Source: a virus
Virus record (IMG/VR): IMGVR_UViG_3300008459_009749
Coordinates: 1 to 28,225 of that record
Reading direction: 5' to 3' (one strand)
Length of the DNA: 28,225 nt
Part shown: positions 8,138 through 17,389 of the stretch, piece after piece
Numbering within the stretch: position 1 is the stretch's first letter
How the letters are laid out: every line of letters starts with the position of its first letter
The notes under the pieces: model-generated
The model's input: the letters and a program-made list of their open reading frames with translations, nothing else
The model's database searches: none
Told to the model about the DNA's origin: nothing
Made by a program: the position numbers and the translations under genes

Positions 8138-10500
8138 TAACAGATTTATTCGATAAGGGAGTACATCATATAGGTAAAACTATGAAAGATGTGGTAACGA
8201 TTAATATAGGTGCAATGGACGGAGTTTTATTTGATGAATTATACGGATACTCCAATATGTATGATTTTACGGGTCTATACGTAGAACCTGTCCCATACCT
8301 ATTTGAACGTTTAAAAAACAATTTAGGACCTAAACATATTTACGAAAATTCGGTTATTTCGGACCATGATGGATATGTTGATATGATTACAATTGATAGA
8401 GACGCTATTGATAATAAATTAGTTCATGAATGTTTTTATGGAATGAGTGCGGTTTATCCGCCAAAAAATGGTTTGGGTAGTGAGTTTGATAAACCGACAG
8501 TTGAAAAATACGGGAGAATGATAACAGTCCCTTGTATCAGTTTGTCCACATTATTTAATAAACACAACATAAACAAGTTTGAAATTTTCAAAGTGGATGC
8601 CGAAGGGTACGATTTTAAAATAATTAATCAGTTAGATTTAAGTAAATTCAAACCAAAAGTTATTAGATGTGAATGGATTAATTTATCTGACGATGAAAAA
8701 GAAACATTAACTAATCGATTAACCGAATTTGGTTATGTTTATGAAGTTTTACATGGTGATATTACCGCAATTAGTGATGATTTATATAAGTCATTAGAAG
8801 AACAGTTAGGGATTAAAAAAGTTAATAAAGTTACCATTGTGACAGGATTGTGGGATATTGGTAGAGGTAATTTAAGTGACGGATGGTCTAGAACCTACAA
8901 CCAATATATCGAAAGGTTTGAGAAAATATTATCCATAAAAGAAAATATGATAATCTATGGCGACCATGAATTGGAAACTATTGTGTTTAAGCATAGAACC
9001 CAAGAAAATACCCAATTTATTAGGAGGGATACCAATTGGTTTAAATACAATGAATTCTACAATTTAATACAAGACATACGAACAAATCCTGAATGGTCTA
9101 ATCAAGCACCTTGGTTGGGAGATTCCACACAAGCGAAATTAGAGATGTACAACCCATTAGTCATGTCAAAAATGTTTTTATTAAACGACGCTAGAATAAT
9201 GGATAAATTTAATTCGGAATATCTTTTTTGGATTGATGCTGGTATAACTAATACTGTTCATTCGGGATATTTTACACATGATAATGTTTTTGATAAGATA
9301 CCAAATATCTGTAACAAATTTATGTTTTTAACTTTTCCATATAATGCAGTTAATGAGATTCATGGTTTTAATTACAAAAAATTGTGTGAATATTCAGAAA
9401 GTGAAAATGTTAATAAAGTAGGTCGTGGCGGCTTCTTTGGTGGACCTAAAGAAACAATTTCAGAGACAAATAATATCTACTATCAATTATTAATAGATAC
9501 CTTAACCAAAGGTTATATGGGTACTGAGGAAAGTATTTTCACCATTATGTTATACAAATACCCAAATTTATTTGATTATTGTGAATTAGAGTCTAATGGT
9601 TTCATTTCTAAATTTTTTGAGGATTTAAAAAATGATTTGTGTGTTGTAAAGTCAGAAAAAATTAAATACATTATTAATTCTAATGTTGATTTATCTGACG
9701 TTGGGTTATATGTGATTGGGTTTAACAGTCCTAATCAATTTAAAACATTAATAAAATCTATGTTATCTTATGATGAAGATTTTATTAATAAACCAAAAAA
9801 ATACTTATTAGACAATTCTTCCGACTTATCAACAACATCAGAATATTTAAACATTTGCAAAGAATATAATTTTGAACATATAAAACAAGATAACTTAGGA
9901 ATCTGTGGTGGGAGACAGTGGATTGCGGAACACTTTGAGAAATCTAATCTGAAATATATGTTATTTTTTGAGGATGACATGTTCTTCTACCCAAATAAAG
10001 GTGAGGTTTGTAGAAATGGATTTAATAGATTTGTGGAAGATTTATATTCAAAATCTTTAAAAATTATAAAAAACGAAAATTTAGATTTCCTTAAATTAAA
10101 TTTTACTGAGTTTTATGGTGATAATTCTATACAATGGAGTTGGTACAACGTACCTCAAACTGTTAGAGATGAGGTATGGCCAAACAATAAAAAATTACCA
10201 GTTCAAGGATTAGACCCTAACGCACCAAAAACAAAGTTTGATAATATAAAATCATTAGATGGAATTCCATACTCATTAGGTGAGGTCTATTATTGTAACT
10301 GGCCTCAGATAGTTTCTAAAGAAGGTAATAAAAAGATGTTTTTAACAACTAAATGGGCCAGACCTTTTGAACAGACATGGATGAGTCATATATATCAAGA
10401 AACGATTAAAGGTAATATTAAATCAGGTTTATTATTATTGACACCCACAGAACATGATAGATTCGACCATTATGATGGGTCGTTAAGAAAAGAAAGTTAA
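8134..10500 (+). CDS. Trimodular FkbM methyltransferase - HtrL-like glycosyltransferase - GT2-like glycosyltransferase
   Basis: A 788-residue fusion of three enzymes. Residues ~1-225 are an FkbM-type SAM-dependent methyltransferase: the SAM-binding INIGAMDG is at 23-30, VEPVP follows the second strand, and KVDAEGYD is at 153-160. Residues ~230-510 are an HtrL/WlaTC-like glycosyltransferase that begins with VTIVTGLWDIGRG and has WIDAG at 366-370. Residues ~525-788 resemble a GT-A transferase with a metal-binding EDD at 613-615 (FFEDDMFFY). FkbM enzymes usually O-methylate sugars. The gene is the last of the operon and overlaps the previous one by 4 bases. Together the modules could extend and cap an O-glycan, with the methyl group on a sugar hydroxyl (inference). 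The third module is the least certain, since only the EDD motif and its setting are clear. Confidence 0.88.
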   Translation: MITDLFDKGVHHIGKTMKDVVTINIGAMDGVLFDELYGYSNMYDFTGLYVEPVPYLFERLKNNLGPKHIYENSVISDHDGYVDMITIDRDAIDNKLVHECFYGMSAVYPPKNGLGSEFDKPTVEKYGRMITVPCISLSTLFNKHNINKFEIFKVDAEGYDFKIINQLDLSKFKPKVIRCEWINLSDDEKETLTNRLTEFGYVYEVLHGDITAISDDLYKSLEEQLGIKKVNKVTIVTGLWDIGRGNLSDGWSRTYNQYIERFEKILSIKENMIIYGDHELETIVFKHRTQENTQFIRRDTNWFKYNEFYNLIQDIRTNPEWSNQAPWLGDSTQAKLEMYNPLVMSKMFLLNDARIMDKFNSEYLFWIDAGITNTVHSGYFTHDNVFDKIPNICNKFMFLTFPYNAVNEIHGFNYKKLCEYSESENVNKVGRGGFFGGPKETISETNNIYYQLLIDTLTKGYMGTEESIFTIMLYKYPNLFDYCELESNGFISKFFEDLKNDLCVVKSEKIKYIINSNVDLSDVGLYVIGFNSPNQFKTLIKSMLSYDEDFINKPKKYLLDNSSDLSTTSEYLNICKEYNFEHIKQDNLGICGGRQWIAEHFEKSNLKYMLFFEDDMFFYPNKGEVCRNGFNRFVEDLYSKSLKIIKNENLDFLKLNFTEFYGDNSIQWSWYNVPQTVRDEVWPNNKKLPVQGLDPNAPKTKFDNIKSLDGIPYSLGEVYYCNWPQIVSKEGNKKMFLTTKWARPFEQTWMSHIYQETIKGNIKSGLLLLTPTEHDRFDHYDGSLRKES

Positions 10501-10508
10501 GATAATTT

Positions 10509-10541
10509 ATTTTATAAATCTAAAGTATTTATAAAATAAAA
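10509..10541 (+). promoter_or_regulatory. Palindromic leader element, copy A
   Basis: A 10-base inverted repeat (ATTTTATAAA at 10509-10518, TTTATAAAAT at 10528-10537) separated by 9 bases. It overlaps a 22-base block at 10520-10541 that is identical to 12648-12669. The element ends 3 bases before the ATG of the fibre gene. It may be a promoter or an mRNA 5' structure. The second copy before another structural gene suggests shared regulation. Confidence 0.6.
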
Positions 10542-10544
10542 AAC

Positions 10545-12290
10545 ATGTCAAATATTAAAGTATCTGAATTTCCTTACGAAAATAAATCAGGTTTTACACC
10601 ATCCGATTTATTTTTAATGGTTAATTATTTATTACCTTCAGGTACCACTGTTAATACAACTCTAACCGACCTAAAAGAATTTATATTAGATGGTTCTGTA
10701 ATAACAGGTGGTTCATATAATAATGGTGTTTATCAGTTTATAAATAATACAGGTGGTACTTTTAATATTTCCGCAACAACAACTTATAGTGCGGGTGTGA
10801 TAAGTGGAGGTACTTGGTCAAGTACTGGCGCGGGAGGTATTAATTTACCTGAAGTTAAAGTTGCCTTATTTAATAATTCTGAAAATTTAGAACCAATATA
10901 TGTATACACCGTACCCAGTGGTACCACAGGAGTTAATGGTATTCCTTCTTTATCAAATGATGACACAAATTACATAATTATTGACTATAATGGAGGGTCC
11001 CCAAAATGGGATGTTTCATTGACTGATTCAGTAATTAATGATAGTAATATTGTTCTATACATGATAGTATATAGAGCAAACACATTTGTTCATACATTAG
11101 ATTTCGGTAATCAAGGTGCGGGACTCCCTAATAAGATAAATGATAGGATAATAATGACAGATAGATTCGCTAGAGAATCAGGTTTTTCATTAGGATTAAG
11201 TGGTGGCACAGGTGTTGTAACCTTAAGTGCTGGAGTTAGTTGGAATGGGACTTATCGACAATCCTTAAATCAATTAAATTCACAGGATGATATCTTTTTC
11301 CAAAACTATCATTTAGGTGGTATTTGGGTTTATAGTACAAGTGCAAATATTTTAAATAACCAATATTATGATAACGGTATTAGTCCTGTTTCATCTTCAC
11401 CTGGTAAATTTTTGGTTAATTGGTATTTTAGAGGTCAAGAAATAAACGACCATATATATGAAGTTTGGGGTAATGACGAGTATGATAACTTATCAGAGGC
11501 TCAATTATCACCTGAACCAAGTTTACCTGAATTAATTACCTCACACGCTTTTTTAGTTGGTAGGATAATTGTTGAGTATGGGGCATTAACAGGTTCAGTC
11601 GAATCCGCGTTTACTAGATACTTCCAAGGGTCCGAGGTTCAATCACATAATGATTTAACAGGAATACAAGGTGGGGGACCTGGAGAGTACTATCATTTAA
11701 CTTCGGATGAATACAACAACTTACCTTTATTAAATACCAATAATAATTTCCAAAGTGGAATAACCGCTAATACTGTGACAGTTTTAAATACTACAGGAAC
11801 TCCTAATCAAGCTGCCTCATTTGATTCAACAGGTAAATTAGTTGCGGGATTAGGGCAATCAACATTCTCGTCTTTTGGAACGTCCACCTTAACGGTTACG
11901 AGTGCCGTAACCACATTTACCTTAATTCCAGGGTTAACTCAAACAATTACAGTACCTGAAAACTGTAGAGTTTTAATAACTACAGATGGTGGTATGAACA
12001 CAACTAGTACGAGTCCTACCGCAATTTCTACAGTTGATATTGCAATATTTATTGACGGTAGTCTTATCGGAAATGGTGCGTATAGAAGAATTAGCGCGTT
12101 TAACCCATCAGCAACCGCAATTAATAGTACAGGTATTGGATGGTCGTTAACAACAATACAAAATTTATCGGCAGGGTCTCATACCATAGATGTTAGGTCT
12201 ATTTATGTGATTGGTAGTTCTGCTTCAGTTTCTAGTAATAATAGTAATTCTAGACAAGGAGCGTTATATATAACAATAATTAAAAATTAA
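10545..12290 (+). CDS. Tail fibre / adhesin-like structural protein
   Basis: A 581-residue protein rich in Gly, Ser, Thr and Asn with short beta-strand patterns. The N-terminus (SNIKVSEFPYENKSGFTPSDLFLMV) is typical of phage fibre and appendage proteins that dock to the virion. At residues 368-393 it has HNDLTGIQGG...EYYHLTSDEY, a recurrent segment of tail fibres often found just before the receptor-binding tip. The last ~140 residues form a predicted beta-sandwich, with ITVPENCRVLITTDGG and a late AGSHTIDVRS, resembling a jelly-roll binding module. No chaperone-type or S74 peptidase domain is visible. It follows the glycan operon after 44 bases that contain a palindromic leader. The role in host recognition is inferred; the receptor is unknown. 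Confidence 0.8.
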   Translation: MSNIKVSEFPYENKSGFTPSDLFLMVNYLLPSGTTVNTTLTDLKEFILDGSVITGGSYNNGVYQFINNTGGTFNISATTTYSAGVISGGTWSSTGAGGINLPEVKVALFNNSENLEPIYVYTVPSGTTGVNGIPSLSNDDTNYIIIDYNGGSPKWDVSLTDSVINDSNIVLYMIVYRANTFVHTLDFGNQGAGLPNKINDRIIMTDRFARESGFSLGLSGGTGVVTLSAGVSWNGTYRQSLNQLNSQDDIFFQNYHLGGIWVYSTSANILNNQYYDNGISPVSSSPGKFLVNWYFRGQEINDHIYEVWGNDEYDNLSEAQLSPEPSLPELITSHAFLVGRIIVEYGALTGSVESAFTRYFQGSEVQSHNDLTGIQGGGPGEYYHLTSDEYNNLPLLNTNNNFQSGITANTVTVLNTTGTPNQAASFDSTGKLVAGLGQSTFSSFGTSTLTVTSAVTTFTLIPGLTQTITVPENCRVLITTDGGMNTTSTSPTAISTVDIAIFIDGSLIGNGAYRRISAFNPSATAINSTGIGWSLTTIQNLSAGSHTIDVRSIYVIGSSASVSSNNSNSRQGALYITIIKN

Positions 12291-12294
12291 TCAT

Positions 12295-12630
12295 ATGAAT
12301 AATAATTGGGATTATCTTAACATAGAATTAAATTATAACAATGAAATTATAAATGTTAATTCGGTACCTAAAATAGTTTTTGATTCGGGAAATCAAATAA
12401 GTTTGGAATCAACTTTAAACGATATATTTAGTAATATGATTTCAGAAACGTTGAGGTTAGGTAACCCAAATATACCAAATGATTGCTCTGTTTGGGAAAC
12501 AACTGCAATGTACATCTCTTACAATGAAGAAAAAATAAATGAAGTTATTAAGACCAAATCTGAGATGTTACAGTATCCATCATACGGTGAGGGAATATAC
12601 TCTATTTATTTGGATATTATAGAGTCTTAA
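12295..12630 (+). CDS. Hypothetical protein of 111 residues
   Basis: A small acidic protein with no family I recognise. It starts 4 bases after the fibre gene stop, which suggests co-transcription and perhaps a role in fibre assembly or attachment, but there is no motif to confirm this. The sequence mixes Asn/Ile-rich strands at the N-terminus with helical segments in the second half (DIFSNMISETLRLG, NEEKINEVIKTKSEML). No signal peptide or membrane segment is seen. The frame is supported by its position in a dense operon and by normal codon use. Confidence 0.7.
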   Translation: MNNNWDYLNIELNYNNEIINVNSVPKIVFDSGNQISLESTLNDIFSNMISETLRLGNPNIPNDCSVWETTAMYISYNEEKINEVIKTKSEMLQYPSYGEGIYSIYLDIIES

Positions 12631-12636
12631 TTAATT

Positions 12637-12669
12637 ATTTTATAAGACTAAAGTATTTATAAAATAAAA
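12637..12669 (+). promoter_or_regulatory. Palindromic leader element, copy B
   Basis: A 9-base inverted repeat (ATTTTATAA at 12637-12645, TTATAAAAT at 12657-12665). It overlaps a 22-base block (12648-12669) identical to 10520-10541. It lies just before the ATG of the Thr/Pro-linker protein. Having the same block before two structural genes argues against chance AT-richness. Confidence 0.6.
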
Positions 12670-12676
12670 CAATTGG

Positions 12677-14485
12677 ATGGAATTTTTCATTAAAAAAAAT
12701 GCGACTTTACCACTTTTAAAATTACAAGTTGTAAAAGATGGTAGAAGTGACTACAATAACTTTATGAAAAGTTTAGAAGAGTCTGCCATATTCTTTTCAA
12801 TGGTCGATTCCGATAGCGGGATTCCAAAAATAACCTCAAGACCTGCTGGTTTTGTTGAGAAGACTTTTATAGACCCAAACGCGGAACCTGAATATTATAT
12901 TTATTACCAATTTCAAAATAGAGACACTAATAAAGTAGGCCGATACGAAGGACAGTTTATGTTAAGAACTGATGACGGTGTTTTAATCCTACCAATAAGA
13001 GAGAAATTATTTATTAATGTACAAGAATCTTTTATTGCTGATGACTTACCGTATGAAACTTGTTATACATCTGAGTTTCCTTGTTGTTTACCAAATGGTA
13101 TAACAACAACAACCACAACATGTAATTGCCCAACGTGTCCCCCATGTCCATCACCGACGCCAACCCCTGAACCAGTTACGACGACAACTACTTATTCCCC
13201 AATTACTACAACAACTACAACAAATATTCCGTTGTCTGTTGTTTTAGACGTTGATATTAACCCTGGTTCGATAGTTATCGATTATAATTTAACTGCTAAT
13301 CAATATGTTGATGAAGAGGTTTATTTTGGGTTTACTCATTTTTTAGGTACTTATACAGGTTCACCGATAACGATAGTTACAGGTGTAACAATATCAATAG
13401 GTGATATTTCAGGTAATACCCAAGTTACAATTAATGATGATTTTAATAATTTATCAAGAGAAGATGGTTTTGGGGATTTCACATTTATACCTCCATTTTT
13501 TGAGTGGGTTATCTACGAGAATTACCCAACATCAACCCCTACTCCTACCCCAACATCAACCCCTACCCCAACTCCTACTGAAACTTTAACACCAACTCCA
13601 ACTCCTACTGAAACTTTAACACCAACACCTACCCCGACATACACTCCGACAGAGACACCAACACCTACCCCGACCCCTTGTGTCACTGGTGAAACTTTCA
13701 CAACAATAACAAATACTAATTGGATATATCCACAATCGGACATCGATACCGCATTATCGTTAACAACAATACCATATACTGCAATCAATAATACCTTGTA
13801 TTTTAACACTATCACTGATATGGGAACCGTGTACGATGAGGTGTTTGCTCAAACCGCTATATCACAACCATTAGGGAATCAAGGTTATTCTTTAGGGGTT
13901 GGTACTGAATTGCAAAATTATTATACTTTATTATATTGGAAATTATCTCCAACCGACGAACTTATTGTGACTTGGAACCTAACCCAACAATTAACTGACC
14001 AAAGTACTTTACCTACACCAGGAGAATCCCCAAATGGGACTATTGGTTATTTAACAAGATATGAGAATTGGCCGATTAACCAAAGACCTCAGTTTTATGA
14101 CCCTGTGTTATCAGTAGAAGGTCCGATTATCTGTGTAACACCTACCCCTACACCTACACAAACCCCAACACCTTCACTTTGTGGACCTAACCCATACCAA
14201 ATATTTTTAACATTCTCAACTAACACAACAGGGGCGTTCACATCAGATTTAAATTTAGCGTGTTCAGCATTAAGTTGTTTAAGTTCATCGTCATGTTTTG
14301 GGGCGGGAGCAATTTCAGGGTGGTTTAATAGTACATCTCCACAAGTTGGGGATTCTATTTACTCATCGTGCTCCTCAGTCATTCCTTCATCGGTTAATGG
14401 TTTTTATATTGTTAATGTAAACTCGGTTTATACATTATACGAATTCTCAAACGGGGTTATTGTATCAACTCCTACATGTCCTTAA
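12677..14485 (+). CDS. Multidomain virion protein with Thr/Pro linkers
   Basis: A 602-residue protein in four globular parts joined by linkers. Residues 1-140 resemble the Ig-like N-terminal modules that dock fibre or baseplate proteins, with patterns such as DGRSDY, FFSMVDSDSGIPKI and EGQFMLRTDDG. Linker 1 (141-186) is Cys/Pro/Thr-rich with runs of six Thr and the cluster CNCPTCPPCP. A beta domain spans 187-283. Linker 2 (284-334) is TPTPT/ETLTP repeats. A domain at 335-476 is followed by a short linker 3 and a Cys/Ser-rich end (492-602). The layout matches the giant protein at 266-4366, so both are probably appendage proteins of the same virion. The Thr linkers could be glycosylated by the adjacent operon (inference). 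The start follows the palindromic leader; no Shine-Dalgarno sequence is seen. Confidence 0.83.
   Translation: MEFFIKKNATLPLLKLQVVKDGRSDYNNFMKSLEESAIFFSMVDSDSGIPKITSRPAGFVEKTFIDPNAEPEYYIYYQFQNRDTNKVGRYEGQFMLRTDDGVLILPIREKLFINVQESFIADDLPYETCYTSEFPCCLPNGITTTTTTCNCPTCPPCPSPTPTPEPVTTTTTYSPITTTTTTNIPLSVVLDVDINPGSIVIDYNLTANQYVDEEVYFGFTHFLGTYTGSPITIVTGVTISIGDISGNTQVTINDDFNNLSREDGFGDFTFIPPFFEWVIYENYPTSTPTPTPTSTPTPTPTETLTPTPTPTETLTPTPTPTYTPTETPTPTPTPCVTGETFTTITNTNWIYPQSDIDTALSLTTIPYTAINNTLYFNTITDMGTVYDEVFAQTAISQPLGNQGYSLGVGTELQNYYTLLYWKLSPTDELIVTWNLTQQLTDQSTLPTPGESPNGTIGYLTRYENWPINQRPQFYDPVLSVEGPIICVTPTPTPTQTPTPSLCGPNPYQIFLTFSTNTTGAFTSDLNLACSALSCLSSSSCFGAGAISGWFNSTSPQVGDSIYSSCSSVIPSSVNGFYIVNVNSVYTLYEFSNGVIVSTPTCP
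13526..13678 (+). repeat. Thr/Pro linker repeat inside the multidomain protein
   Basis: In-frame low-complexity coding repeats (TPTPTSTPTPTPTETL type), including a near-exact tandem copy of a unit encoding PTPTPTETLT. It is of the same class as the repeats in the first two genes of the window. Confidence 0.85.
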
Positions 14486-14506
14486 AAGAAGAATTTAACT
14501 TATTAA

Positions 14507-14535
14507 TTGACTTAGAATATTTTTAGTAATATACT
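14507..14535 (+). promoter_or_regulatory. Sigma70-like promoter candidate for DNA polymerase
   Basis: TTGACT at 14507-14512 and TATACT at 14530-14535 are separated by exactly 17 bases, the optimal spacing. The pair lies in the 111-base gap before the polymerase gene and points towards it. It suggests early or middle transcription by host RNA polymerase. Many Bacteroidota promoters have a different -7/-33 pattern, so use in the true host is uncertain. Confidence 0.5.
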
Positions 14536-14596
14536 TTAAAAAGTAAGGTGAATGTCGTTGGTTAATGGCAGCTAATAAACCACTTAAAAGTATAAT

Positions 14597-17389
14597 ATGA
14601 TAAGTCAAGAAGAAATCAAATCCTTCTTAGAAGGTGGCGACCCAGAAGAATACATAGTCGCAATTGAGTTTGATTACGCGTCAAACTGTATTTACAAAAT
14701 CAAAGAAATTCCTGGAAAAGGTAAAGAAATTAGAAAAGATACGTTTACCCCATTTGCTTGGGTTGGTGATTTACGTGGTCTAAACTTTTACCAATCATCA
14801 AAAGGTGCTCAAAAAGAGGCCATGACCAAACACGGTATTATGATTGAAAAATTAGAAACCGATGGTAATGATAGATTAGAACAAGGTCTTAATTTTATGG
14901 TTAAATCCCTTAAAGGGTATCGAGAATTAATACAGTTCTTTAGAGATGGCGGAGTTGACCCATGGGGTGAAAAAACCAAAGACAAAATATTAATATTACC
15001 ACCTGTAGAACAATACCTCATCCAAAAAGAGAAACGTTTGTTTAAGGGGTATGAAGAATACAACGATATCACGAGATTAGGATTCGACTTGGAGACGACC
15101 GCGTTAGAACCAAAAGACGGTCGTATTTTCATGATAGGAATCAAAACAAACAAAGGTTATCGAAAAGTTATTGAGTGCTCAACTCCAGAAGAAGAAAGAA
15201 AAGGTTTAGTAGAATTCTTCAACATCATAAATGAGATTAAACCAAGTATTATCGGTGGATATAACTCATTCAACTTCGACTGGTATTGGATATTCGAGAG
15301 ATGTAAGGCGTTAAATCTAGATATTAAAAAGATTTGTAGGACTTTAAATCCAAACATTAATATCAAACAAAGTGAAAACTTATTAAAATTAGCCAACGAA
15401 GTTGAGAGATATAATCAAGTTGGTATGTGGGGATATAACGTAATTGATATAATTCATTCTGTTAGACGAGCTCAAGCAATTAATTCAAGTATTAAGTCCG
15501 CAGGTTTGAAGTATATCACTCAATATATTAATGCCGAGGCTAAAGACCGTGTATATATTGACCACGATAAGATTGGTTCAATGTACGCTCAAAAAGAAGA
15601 GTTTTGGTTAAACATTGAAAATGGGAAGTACAAGAAAGTTGGTACAGATTCTAAAATTGATGAAGTTTGTTTTAGACGAGGAGACATATACATTAAAACA
15701 ACAGGTGATGATATTGTAGAGAGATATCTTGACGATGACTTGGAAGAAACGTTATTGGTCGATGAGGAATTCAATCAAGGAACGTTTCTATTAGCATCCA
15801 TGATTCCAACAACATATGAAAGGGTTTCAACAATGGGAACCGCAACACTATGGAAGATGTTAATGTTAGCTTGGTCATATAAATACAAATTAGCAATCCC
15901 TAAGAAAAACGAGAAAACAGAATTTGTTGGTGGATTGTCACGGTTACTTAAAGTCGGGTATTCAAGAAACGTACTAAAACTCGACTACTCGTCACTTTAC
16001 CCATCAATCCAATTAGTTCACGATGTGTTCCCTGAATGTGACATTAGAGGAGCAATGAAAGGAATGTTGTCTTACTTCCGTAACGCTCGTATCATGTATA
16101 AAAACTTAGCTGCTGAATGGTATGATAAAGATAAAAAGAAATCGTTATCATATGACCGTAAACAGTTACCGATTAAGATTTTTATTAACTCGATGTTCGG
16201 TGCATTATCGGCTCCTCAGGTATTCGCTTGGGGTGATATGTACATGGGAGAACAAATTACCTGTACGGGACGACAATATCTTCGTCAAATGATTAAGTTC
16301 TTTATGAAGAAAGGTTACACACCTTTGGTGATGGATACAGATGGTGTAAACTTCTCTAAACCTGAAGGATGGGAAAATAGACGTTACATCGGTAAGGGTC
16401 TTAATTGGAAGGTTAAAGAGGGTAAAGAATATACAGGTGATGATGCCGACGTTGCAGAATTTAATGATTTATTCATGAGAGGAGAAATGGCGTTAGACAC
16501 CGATGGTACTTGGCCATCATGTATTAACTTGGCTCGTAAAAACTATGCGGTTATGGAAGCTAGTGGTAAAATCAAATTAACAGGGAATACAATTAAATCT
16601 AAAAAACTTCCGTTATATATTGAGGATTTCTTAGATAAAGGAGTTAAACAATTACTCGAGGGTAAGGGTCAGGATTTTGTTGAGTGGTATTATGAGTATC
16701 TTACTCAAATTTACAATAAACAAATTCCACTTATGAAAATTGCTCAAAGAGCTAAAGTTAAGTTGACTATGGATGATTATAAAAAACGGTCAACACAGAA
16801 AACAAAATCAGGAGGTGCTATGAGTATGATGGCTCATATGGAACTAGCGTTAAAAAATAAACTAAATGTTAGTTTAGGTGATGTTATTTACTATGTTAAT
16901 AATGGAACTAAAGCGTCACAAGGGGATGTTCAAAAGGTTAGTAAACTTAAACGAGGATGGAGTGAAGAACAACTTAAATATTATTTCTTAGACCATGGGA
17001 AATATCCTGATGATTCAGTAACATCTATGGTTCAAATCAATTGTTATATGTTGGACCAATCCGAAATTGAAAACAATCCTGAAATGAAGGGTGATTACAA
17101 TGTTCCGAGAGCTATTACAACATTTAATAAACGAATAGAACCATTATTAGTCGTATTTAAAGAGGAGATAAGAGAAAGTTTATTAGTCACTAAACCTGAA
17201 GATAGAGGGTTCTTTACCAAAGACCAATGTGAATTAATAAATGGTGTCCCATTTGAAGAAAAGGACCAAGATAAATTAGAAGAAGTACTATCCTTATCTG
17301 AAGGAGAAGTTAAGTATTGGGAAAAAAGAGGGATTGACCCAAATTATATTTATGAATTAGCATCAGAAGGATGGGAGGAGTTTGTTTAA
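14597..17389 (+). CDS. 43: Family B DNA polymerase (T4 gp43-like)
   Basis: The replicative DNA polymerase of the phage, 930 residues, close to the T4 enzyme (898). The 3'-5' exonuclease shows FDLET at 163-167 (catalytic D164 and E166) and YNSFNFDW as exo II. Polymerase motif A is LDYSSLYPSI with D463. Motif B is KIFINSMFG with K527 and N531. Motif C is MDTDGV with D580 and D582. A KNY-type motif (ARKNYAVME) follows. All catalytic acids are present. Motif C has Gly where most family members have Ser (DTDG instead of DTDS). The gene has its own 111-base leader with a promoter candidate, so it is probably expressed apart from the upstream structural genes. Its stop overlaps by 4 bases the end of a gene on the opposite strand. 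Confidence 0.97.
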   Translation: MISQEEIKSFLEGGDPEEYIVAIEFDYASNCIYKIKEIPGKGKEIRKDTFTPFAWVGDLRGLNFYQSSKGAQKEAMTKHGIMIEKLETDGNDRLEQGLNFMVKSLKGYRELIQFFRDGGVDPWGEKTKDKILILPPVEQYLIQKEKRLFKGYEEYNDITRLGFDLETTALEPKDGRIFMIGIKTNKGYRKVIECSTPEEERKGLVEFFNIINEIKPSIIGGYNSFNFDWYWIFERCKALNLDIKKICRTLNPNINIKQSENLLKLANEVERYNQVGMWGYNVIDIIHSVRRAQAINSSIKSAGLKYITQYINAEAKDRVYIDHDKIGSMYAQKEEFWLNIENGKYKKVGTDSKIDEVCFRRGDIYIKTTGDDIVERYLDDDLEETLLVDEEFNQGTFLLASMIPTTYERVSTMGTATLWKMLMLAWSYKYKLAIPKKNEKTEFVGGLSRLLKVGYSRNVLKLDYSSLYPSIQLVHDVFPECDIRGAMKGMLSYFRNARIMYKNLAAEWYDKDKKKSLSYDRKQLPIKIFINSMFGALSAPQVFAWGDMYMGEQITCTGRQYLRQMIKFFMKKGYTPLVMDTDGVNFSKPEGWENRRYIGKGLNWKVKEGKEYTGDDADVAEFNDLFMRGEMALDTDGTWPSCINLARKNYAVMEASGKIKLTGNTIKSKKLPLYIEDFLDKGVKQLLEGKGQDFVEWYYEYLTQIYNKQIPLMKIAQRAKVKLTMDDYKKRSTQKTKSGGAMSMMAHMELALKNKLNVSLGDVIYYVNNGTKASQGDVQKVSKLKRGWSEEQLKYYFLDHGKYPDDSVTSMVQINCYMLDQSEIENNPEMKGDYNVPRAITTFNKRIEPLLVVFKEEIRESLLVTKPEDRGFFTKDQCELINGVPFEEKDQDKLEEVLSLSEGEVKYWEKRGIDPNYIYELASEGWEEFV

